Assembly: GCA_002353285.1 (NCBI GenBank)
Contig: DEJJ01000032.1
Location: 16,295-80,294, forward strand
Source: Porphyromonadaceae bacterium UBA2751
Lineage (GTDB): Bacteria > Bacteroidota > Bacteroidia > Bacteroidales > Muribaculaceae
Reading direction: 5' to 3'
Length of the DNA: 64,000 nt
The position numbers and the translations under genes were made by a program. The notes beneath the pieces were generated by a model that did no database searches, was not told where the DNA came from, and worked only from the letters and a program-made list of their open reading frames with translations. Positions 50,945 through 59,900 of this stretch are shown here, one piece after another. Numbering within the stretch: position 1 is the stretch's first letter; the number at the start of each line of letters is the position of its first letter.

Positions 50945-51970
50945 TTAGAAGAACCTCGACAGAATATCGATATGCTCGATTGGAGTAGCCCAGCTTGTGG
51001 CAAAGCGGGTGATAAAACGCCCGTCGGGCAGCTTATCCCACACTTCAAAGGCGATTTGACCATCCATCGCATCCATCTGTTCCTGAGTGAGAATGGGAAA
51101 TTGCTGATTGGTGGGTGAGTCGATGTAGAACTCTATTCCCTTGCTCTCAAGCATCCGCTTGAGTTCCATTGCCATGTCGATAGCGTGACCGGCAATGTTG
51201 AAGTAGAGCTTATTGGTAAATAACGTGTCGAACTGGATTCCAAGCAGCCTGCCCTTGGCAAGCAAGGCACCATGCTGCTTCACGATGGTGAAAAACTGGC
51301 GTGGAGCATTGCCCTTAGGAAACACCACTGCCTCACCACACAGCGCACCCACCTTAGTGCCACCTATGTAGAACACATCACACAGCTGTGCCAGGCCTGC
51401 AAGGTCGACGTCGGCAGCCGGGCTCATCAAGCCATATCCCAAGCGAGCACCGTCGATGAAGAGGGGAATCTTAAACTCATCGCATGTTGCCTTGATAGCC
51501 TCAAGCTCGGCACGACTATAAATGGTGCCATACTCCGTTGGAAACGAGATATAAGCCATGCCAGGATACACCATGTGGGGCCATGTGGGGTCGCCGTGGA
51601 AATGCTCGAGATACTCGTGCAACTCGCCAGCATCCATTTTGCCATTATGACTGGAAAGAGTTATCACCTTGTGACCGCTAAACTCCACTGCACCGCTCTC
51701 ATGCACTGCGATGTGACCTGTGTCGACAGCCACCACGCCCTCGTAGCGGCGAAGCATCGCATCGATAATGGTGCTATTGGTCTGAGTACCACCTACCAGG
51801 AAAAACACATCGGCATCGGGGCAACCTGTTGCCTCACGAATTCGAGTGCGAGCATTCTCGCAGAAGGGGTCCTCGCCATAACCTTCCACCTGTGTCATGT
51901 TAGTTTCTATCAGTCGGTTAAGTATCGCAGGGTGAGCACCCTCAATATAGTCGCATGTAAAGGAAATCAT
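50945..51970 (-). CDS. ltaE: Low-specificity L-threonine aldolase family (PLP lyase)
   Basis: A 341-residue fold-type I PLP enzyme. The Schiff-base Lys is K206 in FYIGGTKVGAL, the ring-stacking/Asp site is in PLFIDGARLGYG (D173), and VGGTQTNS binds phosphate. The family (beta-eliminating lyase/threonine aldolase) cleaves L-threonine or L-allo-threonine to glycine and acetaldehyde. This Bacteroidetes subgroup is somewhat divergent and may use another beta-hydroxy amino acid, so the symbol is tentative. Confidence 0.8.
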   Translation of the reverse strand: MISFTCDYIEGAHPAILNRLIETNMTQVEGYGEDPFCENARTRIREATGCPDADVFFLVGGTQTNSTIIDAMLRRYEGVVAVDTGHIAVHESGAVEFSGHKVITLSSHNGKMDAGELHEYLEHFHGDPTWPHMVYPGMAYISFPTEYGTIYSRAELEAIKATCDEFKIPLFIDGARLGYGLMSPAADVDLAGLAQLCDVFYIGGTKVGALCGEAVVFPKGNAPRQFFTIVKQHGALLAKGRLLGIQFDTLFTNKLYFNIAGHAIDMAMELKRMLESKGIEFYIDSPTNQQFPILTQEQMDAMDGQIAFEVWDKLPDGRFITRFATSWATPIEHIDILSRFF

Positions 51971-52003
51971 GTCTTGTGTTTAGTGTTAAGTTGTAAGTGG
52001 GAC

Positions 52004-52011
52004 AAAGTTAC
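52004..52011 (-). promoter_or_regulatory. -7 box of the threonine aldolase gene
   Basis: TAACTTTG on the minus strand, 34 bases before the ATG at 51970. It lies back-to-back with the engB promoter. Confidence 0.55.
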
Positions 52012-52029
52012 AACTATTTTTTCACTGCA

Positions 52030-52061
52030 TTGGCATAATACATCAATTTTCACTACCTTTG
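52030..52061 (+). promoter_or_regulatory. Promoter of engB
   Basis: TTG (52030-52032), 21 bases, TACCTTTG (52054-52061). The ATG at 52079 gives a leader of about 13 bases. Confidence 0.7.
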
Positions 52062-52078
52062 TAAAAAATTTATTCCAA

Positions 52079-52684
52079 ATGAAGATAAAGACTGCGAAAT
52101 TCGAGATTAGCAACTCCGACTACTCCAAGTGCCCTGTTGGCAACAAGCCAGAATATGCCTTCATAGGACGGTCTAATGTGGGCAAGTCATCGCTCATCAA
52201 CATGCTCACGGGCAACAAGAGCCTGGCAAAGACCTCGTCAACGCCTGGCAAAACACTGCTCATCAACCACTTCCTCATCAATGGAGAGTGGTACATAGTC
52301 GATCTCCCAGGCTATGGCTACGCCCAGCGCAGCAAGGATGCACGGGAGCAACTCAAGCGCATCATAGAGGACTACGTGCTCGAGCGTGAGCAGATGACCA
52401 ACCTCTTTGTGCTCATCGACTGTCGCCTCAAGCCACAGGCAATTGACCTGGAGTTCATGCAGTGGCTCGGCGAGAACGGTGTGCCATTCAGTATCGTCTT
52501 CACCAAGCTCGACAAGCTGGGTAAGGTTGCTGGAGCACAAGCCGTTGCAGCCTACAAGCGACACCTGCTACAATCGTGGGAAGAATTGCCACCAGTCTTT
52601 ACCACATCAAGTCAGGACGGCAGAGGCCGCGACGAGATTCTTGACTACATCGACCAAATCAACCAATCCCTGCAGCAGCAATGA
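52079..52684 (+). CDS. engB: Ribosome-biogenesis GTP-binding protein YihA/EngB
   Basis: EngB is an essential GTPase that helps assemble the 50S subunit. The start is the ATG at 52079, just after a promoter; an open frame extends far upstream but is only read-through over the antisense aldolase gene. The 201-residue protein has G1 GRSNVGKSS at 30-38, a G2-type STPGKTLLIN, G3 DLPGYGYA at 75-82 and G4 TKLDK. Its stop overlaps an ATG (ATGA) of a possible longer form of the next gene. Confidence 0.95.
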   Translation: MKIKTAKFEISNSDYSKCPVGNKPEYAFIGRSNVGKSSLINMLTGNKSLAKTSSTPGKTLLINHFLINGEWYIVDLPGYGYAQRSKDAREQLKRIIEDYVLEREQMTNLFVLIDCRLKPQAIDLEFMQWLGENGVPFSIVFTKLDKLGKVAGAQAVAAYKRHLLQSWEELPPVFTTSSQDGRGRDEILDYIDQINQSLQQQ

Positions 52685-52703
52685 ATTCAATGAGCCGCAA
52701 CAT

Positions 52704-52728
52704 CTCCCCCACAATACCAAGGGGGGAG
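52704..52728. repeat. CTCCCCC/GGGGGGAG hairpin between engB and DUF2520 genes
   Basis: CTCCCCC (52704-52710) pairs with GGGGGAG (52722-52728) round a short loop directly before the preferred start at 52738. It may influence translation of the downstream gene; the G-rich arm also lies where a ribosome site would be. Confidence 0.5.
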
Positions 52729-52737
52729 CAGGAGAGC

Positions 52738-53496
52738 ATGACTAACGTTGTGATAATCGGCTCGGGCAATGTAGCCACATGCTATGCCTTGGCGCTCAAG
52801 CACATGTGTCACATCAAGCAGATCTACAGCCGCAACCTCTCTAATGCTCAAGCCCTTGCACAGCAGCTACACTGCGATGCCACAAGCGACCTCAAGCAAC
52901 TTGCCCACGATGCCGACATCTATATCATCGCCGTGAGCGACGATGCCATTGCAAGCATTGCCACCAGCGTACCCGATAATGGTGCACTGTGGCTTCACAC
53001 CTCGGGATCAACACCACTCCAAGTGCTAAGCTGCTGCCGCAAGCGATGCGGTGTGATGTGGCCCATGCAGTCGCTAAGCAAGAGCCACCCCACCCTCCTC
53101 AGTCAAGCACATCTTTTCATCGAGGGCTCCGATGCCAGCACTTGCAATGATGTGCACAGCTTAGCGTCAATTATCACCAGCAATGTGCATCAGGTCAGCA
53201 GCCACGACCGCATGCTGCTCCATGTAGCTTCGGTATTCGCAAGCAACTTTGCCAACCACATGTTCACTCTCGCGGGCGAAGTGCTCAACGAGGCCGAGAT
53301 ACCCTTTGATGCCTTGCTGCCACTCATCAAAACAACCATTGCAAAGCTCGACCACATGCTACCGTCACAATCGCAAACAGGTCCCGCAGCACGACACGAC
53401 ATCAATATCATGAATAAGCATCTCGACATGCTCACTGGCATCAAGCATGACATCTATAAGCTCATCTCACACAGCATCGAGAACTCTCACCCTTAA
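52738..53496 (+). CDS. Rossmann-fold/DUF2520 NAD(P)-binding protein
   Basis: A 252-residue protein from the ATG at 52738 (MTNVVIIGSGNVATCYALAL), where the Rossmann GxGxxA loop begins at the usual distance. A start at 52681 would add 19 residues through a hairpin and is less likely. The N-terminal NAD(P)-binding domain resembles NADP oxidoreductase coenzyme F420-type/ProC-like enzymes, and the C-terminal DUF2520 helical domain covers about residues 130-245. Substrate unknown. Confidence 0.8.
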   Translation: MTNVVIIGSGNVATCYALALKHMCHIKQIYSRNLSNAQALAQQLHCDATSDLKQLAHDADIYIIAVSDDAIASIATSVPDNGALWLHTSGSTPLQVLSCCRKRCGVMWPMQSLSKSHPTLLSQAHLFIEGSDASTCNDVHSLASIITSNVHQVSSHDRMLLHVASVFASNFANHMFTLAGEVLNEAEIPFDALLPLIKTTIAKLDHMLPSQSQTGPAARHDINIMNKHLDMLTGIKHDIYKLISHSIENSHP

Positions 53497-53521
53497 ATAA
53501 TGCGAGTTACATCCACCATTT

Positions 53522-53553
53522 TTTGGATAATTACGAAATAGTTAGTACCTTTG
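53522..53553 (+). promoter_or_regulatory. Promoter of the cobalamin-riboswitch transcript
   Basis: TTTG (53522-53525), exactly 20 bases, TACCTTTG (53546-53553). Transcription would start near 53558, right before the aptamer. Confidence 0.8.
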
Positions 53554-53564
53554 CACCGTGATAA

Positions 53565-53775
53565 TGTGGTGGCCAGCACGAGCACCCGCTCCACTGCTGG
53601 CTGAAAAGGGAACACAGGTGAGAATCCTGGGCAGAACCCGCTGCTGTATTTTCCCGTTCTACACAATGTCGCTTGCCGATTATTCTAACTCGGTCACTGC
53701 CAGCCTCCATAGCGCTGGTGGGAAGGCCACTCAAGGCGAGCGATGGGAATGAGCCAGAAGACCTGCCATGTTATC
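53565..53775 (+). ncRNA. Cobalamin (B12) riboswitch aptamer
   Basis: The conserved landmarks occur in order: GGGAA at 53608, GGTGAGAATCC at 53617-53627, GCAGAACCCGCTGCTGTA at 53631-53648, the CACTGCCAG ... CTGGTGGGAAGGC core at about 53696-53727, and the B12 box AGCCAGAAGACCTGCC at 53752-53767. The RNA binds a cobamide and lowers expression of the gene downstream. The next gene is 53995-60564 on the same strand with no other gene between, so it is the target. Confidence 0.93.
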
Positions 53776-53785
53776 GTTAAACAAT

Positions 53786-53965
53786 TTCGAGCTCTCGTGG
53801 AATTAGAGCACGGAACACAAGGCAGTTTTTCATGGCTTATAGTGTGCCAATAGGCATCATGCGCCACTTTGCATCCACCTCTGGGGGTGTGTTGCACCTT
53901 ATTAAATAGGGCTTCATTGTGTTGACGTCGTTCCACCCGCGAGCTTCGAGTGTGAAACGACGATT
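53786..53965 (+). promoter_or_regulatory. Expression platform of the cobalamin riboswitch (putative)
   Basis: The 220 bases between aptamer and start codon hold a hairpin CGTCGTT/AACGACG (53926-53932 with 53956-53962) followed by a T-rich stretch, and a small hairpin GCTCT/AGAGC at 53791-53809. TTCGAGCTCTCGTGGAA (53786-53802) can pair, with bulges, with 53931-53950, which would exclude both hairpins. This is the layout of a switch, but the T-run is poor and no folding was computed. Confidence 0.4.
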
Positions 53966-53994
53966 GATTTTATTAACATAATTTTTTTTAACCA

Positions 53995-56900
53995 ATGAAG
54001 CAACTAAGTTTACTTTCCAAAACCGTTGCGCTGATAATGGCGATAGCTGCGCTGGCACTTCCTGCCCGCGCCGACCGCACCGTCAATCAGCTGCAATTTG
54101 GCAAGCAGACCATCGAGGTTGCTGCCGACGAGGTGATAACCTTCTACGACATGAATGGCTATCAGGGTATCTCAAGTTCGAGCAGCAACAACTCGCAGTC
54201 GCTCACAGTGTTCAAGCCCGCTCAAGGCATGGCTATCCAGCTCACCTTCGAGAAGCTTGACGTGCGCAACGACGGTGCATCGTGGCCTGCCTATGTGAAC
54301 GTGTATGCCGGCGACCCCGATGCCGACAACTCATTTACCTATGCCACCACAACAAGTGGTGTGACCGCAAGCTCCACGCTACCCAATGGCACCGTGCTCG
54401 AGAAGCTTGACGGAACCTATGAAAACTTAACTTACACAGCCACCGATGCCAGTGGCATCATCTCGGTGGGCTACCTCTACCGTTATGCCGAGGATTGTGA
54501 CGGCTGGAAGGCTACAGTGAAGTGTATCACCCTTGAGGACATGACCATCACTGGCGCGTCGAGTAACTACGACAAAGTGGATGCCGCCACAAGTGCTACC
54601 GAGGCCATCAACTTTGCTACAGCTCAAGTGACTGCCACTGGCGTGATGAACGCCGACAATGTGACTGGCATTACCTTCAAGGCAACGACCAACGAGGACG
54701 CTATCGACCCGCTGCAGCTGCGACTCTACGCTGGCGCGCAGACATCGTTTAAGGGCGCTACTCCACTCGATGCCACCGTGACTGCCGATGGCGATGGCTA
54801 CACATTCACCCTGAATCAACCTCTCACAGAGGGTGTTAACCAGTTCTCAATTGCAGGCGAATTCTTAAGTGAAGCAACTCCTGGCTCCAAGGCAGCCATC
54901 GAGATCATCAAGATTGCCACTGCTGGCATGCCCAATGGGGTGACACCATTCACCGCTGGCACTCCTGTGGCAGTGGCTAAGCCCGCTATTGCTACGATTT
55001 CGACAACTCCACAAGTCATCACCGTGGGCGATGTGCCCTACAATTTCTACGATGACGGTGGCAAAGATGGCAACATCACTCAGGGTTTTGAGGGACAAAT
55101 CACCTTTGTCCCCGCCACCGAGGGCAACGCCATCAAGATTGACTTCTCGAAGCTCGACCTGTTCAACACTTCAACCGTTGGCTACAACGACGTGTTCAAG
55201 TTCTACAACGGCCGCGAGGTGAACGAGGAGAACCTCATCGCCACCTTGCTCGATGAGCCCGAAATCGTGAAATCGACTGCCGCCGATGGCTCGATGACCG
55301 TTTACCTCAAGAGCACAGCTGGTTATCCCAAGAGCGGCTGGGAGGCTCTTGTGAGCCAGTTCCTGCCAGGCGACATGACGCTTGCAGGAGTTAGCGGCGA
55401 GGCTGCCTCGACAGCCACCGTTGCTGCTGGCGACACCGATGCTCAGATGCTCGTTATCGACGTGCAGACCGACAACACTGCCAATCCTCTCGTGCTCAAG
55501 GGCATCAACCTCACCGCCGCCGATGCAAAGAACATCGCGCGCGCACGCGCTTATTATTTAGGTAAGAAGAACACCTTCGCCACTACCGACAAGTTTGGCG
55601 AAGTGGAGGTCACTGGCACCAGCATCGCCATCACTGGCGAGAAGGAACTCATTGAGGGTCACAACTATGTGGCCATCGTGCTCGACCTCAACGACCAAGC
55701 TCAAAACGGCGAGCAAATCACCCTCACACTCGACAATGTTCTCGTGGGCGAGACCACCCAGGCTCCCGAAACCACAGTTAGTGCTACACGCACCGTCAAC
55801 AACATCTGCCGCGCCACCCAGGGCTCGCACAGCCATGTTATTAGCGGCCCCTGGACATTCACTAACACCGAGGGCTACAGTGGCAAATATGAGACCGCCG
55901 ATGCCGACTACATCGTCACCTTCACTCCTGCTGAGGCTGGCACCGTGGCACAAATCGATTTCTCGGCATTTGATGTCTACTACTCAAACTCAAGCTACGG
56001 AACCAAGGCCGTATATGAGATTTACAGTGGCACCGAAATCAACAATGCCAACTTGCTGTGGAACCTCAAAGATGCCAGCGAGGCAAACGTAGGCCCAGGC
56101 ATGACTTTGCGTTCGCAGAGTGCCGACGGGTCGCTCACCATCCGCTTCAATCCTAAGACCACCAGCAGTTACTATGCTGGCACAGGCTGGATGGCCACCG
56201 TTAAGCCATTTGAGAACCACGACATGGACATCACGTCAATCACCGTGAACCAGACCAGCACCGACGTGCTCGCTCCTGGTGCTGCCAATGCCGAGCTCAT
56301 CGACTTCAACGTCGAGACCGAGGGCACTTTGAGCCTGATGACCATCAAGGGCATCAATCTTGACCTTAAAGATTCGCAGACAGCTATCAGCAAGGTTAGT
56401 GTATATTACAATAATGAGAATGACCGAGAGGGCGCTGTAGTGTTTGGATCGGTTGAGAATCCCGAAACAAGCGCCGTCACCATTAACGGAGAGCGCGAAC
56501 TCGCCGAGGGTAACAACTATTGGTGGGTGACCGTTGACGTGAAGGCCGACGCCGAGGCCGAGGCACTTGTCGACGCTAAGCTCGTGTCGATTGCCGATGC
56601 TGCTGGCAATGTTACGTCGGTTGAGAACGGCGACCCCGAGGGCAACCGTGTGGTTAAGTACATCTACCTGCTCGAAGAGGGCAATAATGTGGTGGTTGTT
56701 ACCAATCCACTCATGTTCTACGACGACGGAGGCCCCGACGGCAAGGTGAGCAAGGGCTTCACTGGCACCGTTACCTTCATTCCAGGCCGTGAGAACAGCG
56801 CCGTTGAGCTCAACACTCAGGGCACTTTCTCGATTGGTTCGGGCTACATGTATGTGTATAACGGTCAAGAGGCCAACGACGACAACCTCGTTGCTCGCTA

Positions 56901-59900
56901 CGGCACGACCAATGGTCCTGTAAATGTGGTAAGTAAAGCCGAGGACGGCGCTATCACAGTTTACTACAAGGGCAACAGCACTGCCACCACCCTCGACGGA
57001 TGGGCAATCGCTGTGTCGCTGCACGAGAAGACCCCATACGCCATCGAGAGCGTTGAGGCTACAGCTACCACCGAGAACGTGAACCGCAACATGAGCGATG
57101 CACTCATGCAGCAGCTCAAGGTTAACGTGAGTGGCGACAAGGAGCCTATCACTATCAACAGCGTGAAGTTCACAACCGCTGGCACTACCAGCGTGAGCGA
57201 CATCGCTGCTGCCAAGCTTTATTACACTGGCCACACTGCCAACTTCAGCGACGCTAATCCAGTGGCATCGCTCACCACAGTTGCCGATGGCGAGAATGTA
57301 ATGACTCTCGACACTCCAGTCGAAATCAGCGACAATGGCGACTACTACCTGTGGCTCACCTACGATGTGGCTGCCGATGCCGCCACTGGCAACAAGCTCG
57401 ATGCACAAGTGCTTGAGGTCGCTCAGGGCGACAACATGATTGAGGTTGCAGGCACCAAAGCTGAGCGCGAGGTCGTTGCTGGTATCAAGGGCACCTATGT
57501 TATTGGCTCAAGTGCCGAGGCCGACTTCCCAACCTTTGCTGCCGCTACCGCTGCCATGGCCAATGGCGTGGAGGGCGCTGTGCGCTTCGAGGTTGAGGAC
57601 GGCAGCTATGCCGAGAACATCGTCATCAGCAAGGTGCGTGGCACCAGCGAGCAGAACACCGTTACCTTCGTTAGCAAGAGCGGCGACCGCAGCAAGGTGA
57701 TTATCACCGGTGGCGGATACACCGATCCTGGCTACGGCGAACTCAAGAAGGGTATGGTATTCGTCGAGACCACTCCTTGGGTAAGCTTTGAAAGTATGAG
57801 CTTCATCCCACAGAGCCAGTCTTATCCTTACGCCATCCATATCTACAACCAGAGCCGTCACTTCACTCTTAAGGACTCTTATCTCAAGGCCGACCTCGTG
57901 ACAAGTGGCTACAGCGGCATGAACCTGTTCAAGACCGAGAACGTGGGCACCCTCGAAGACAAGGGTGGCATGAACAACGACTACCTTACCATCGATGGCA
58001 ATGAGTTCTATGGTGGCTACATCGCAATGGGCCTCACTGGTCCTGGTCCCGTGGCTGTGCCCGACGCCCTTAATTACACCATTAGCAACAACAAGATTGC
58101 CGAGGCTCGCAGCAAGGGTATCTACATCACCGATGTGGAGAATGCCACAATCAATGGCAACAGCATCAGCCAGAGCACTACCACAGCTACCAACTATAGC
58201 TCTATCGACATGTATCGCAACACTGGTAATGCCGTGATTAGCAACAACGTGATTGTGCACACTCACAGCTATTATTCAGTGGGCTTGTGGATGCGCCAAG
58301 GCAATGAGGGACGCAGCGAGAATGACCCAATGCTCGTTTACAACAACAGCATCGTCATCACTAACGCTGCAAGCGGTAGCGTAGCCGGCCTGCAAGTGAC
58401 TGCCGACTCTAAGAACATTGCGTTCTACAACAACACCGTGCGCATCGCTGGCGAGAAGGGTTATGCCTTCTACACCGCAGGCAGCGGCAACCGTTACACT
58501 GGCATCAAGCTGCAGAACAACCTGCTGCAAAACTTCACTACCAGTGGCAACCTTGCCTATATCAACAGTGCCGACGATGCACGCACGCTGGTTATGACCA
58601 ACAACGCCCTTTACGCAGCTTCGGGCACTCTCTTCGAGAACCATGCTGCCAGCATCGACGACCTGAACGCCCTCGGCAATAAGCAAGGCAACATCGCCGA
58701 GCAAGCCGAGTTCTTGGGCGACATCGACAACCACCTGCTCAGCGCTGGCAACCTGCGCATGGGCCTGCCTGTTGACTTCATCACCACCGATGCCGATGGC
58801 CTCGAGCGTGACGCTGAGAACCCAACAGTGGGCGCCTACGAGTTTGCCGAGGTTGTTGAGGAAAAGCCTGAGATTGCCGAGGGCTACCCCACCGTTACCG
58901 ACGTTGCCGAGACCACTGCCACCATCAAGAGCAAGTGGAACGTGGGCGGCAAGCTCTACTACAAGGTTGAAGAGGTTACTACCGAGCCTGCTGGAGCACC
59001 ATTGCTCAAGGCTGTTAGTGCCGATGACCTGATGGCTACCGAAGGCGTCGACATCGCTGCCGACACCGAAGTGGTAACTGCACTTGCCGACCTTACTCCT
59101 GCTACTACCTACAAGGCCTACCTCATGGTAGTGAGCCCACTTGGCATTGCAAGCGATGTGGTTGAGACTCAAGAGTTCACCACTCTGCGCCACATCGAGC
59201 CACTCATCGCAACTCTCGACAAGGTGGCTGCCACTATCAACGCTGGCGAGACCGCTACCATTACTGCTACAGTGGCTGGTGGCGACGAGCCTTACACCTA
59301 CGAGTGGCGCGACCAGATGAACCAGGTGGTTGGCACCGAGGCATCGCTCGAGGTTTCGCCAGAGTACTCTTATGGCTATCGCCTCACCGTGACTAGCGCC
59401 GATGGCCAGACCGTTAGCGCCAAGACTGGCGTGCGCGTGCTTGGCAACGCAGTGGTTGCCTCGATGGACGACAACTATCTCAACGACGAGAGCCATTGGG
59501 CCTACGACCCAACCACAGCATCGATGGTTGAAGATGGATTCTATAGCGGTAGCTACTATTTCAACAACGGCGCAATGCCAAGCTACAACTACTGGTATGG
59601 CTACTCACTGAGCAACGAGACTGCAACTAGCTACTCAAGCCTCAGCGACCAGTGGCACAGCGCAGTGGGCGAGGGTCACAACGGCTCGAGCAACTTTAGC
59701 GTAGCCTTCCCCGAGGGACAGTTTGTTGAGGTTACCAATAGTGCCGATGGCGACATCATCAACGGCGTGTACGTGAGCAACAGCGCTTATGCCTACAATG
59801 GCATGGCAGTGGGCGACGGCTACGCCTCAGCTTTCGACGATGGCGACTGGTTCAAGATTATTGCCACTGGTTTCAATGGCGACACTCAGACTGGCACCGC

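Noticed and set aside
51272..52078. Long upstream extension of the engB frame
   Set aside because: It runs antisense through the threonine aldolase gene; EngB homology begins at the ATG at 52079, which follows a clear promoter.
53558..53752. 64-codon frame over the cobalamin aptamer
   Set aside because: The bases are explained by the riboswitch's conserved RNA elements, and the peptide has no recognisable feature.
58276..59496. 406-codon minus-strand frame inside the giant secreted gene
   Set aside because: Antisense to well-formed beta-helix and DUF4465-linked coding sequence, with no independent support.
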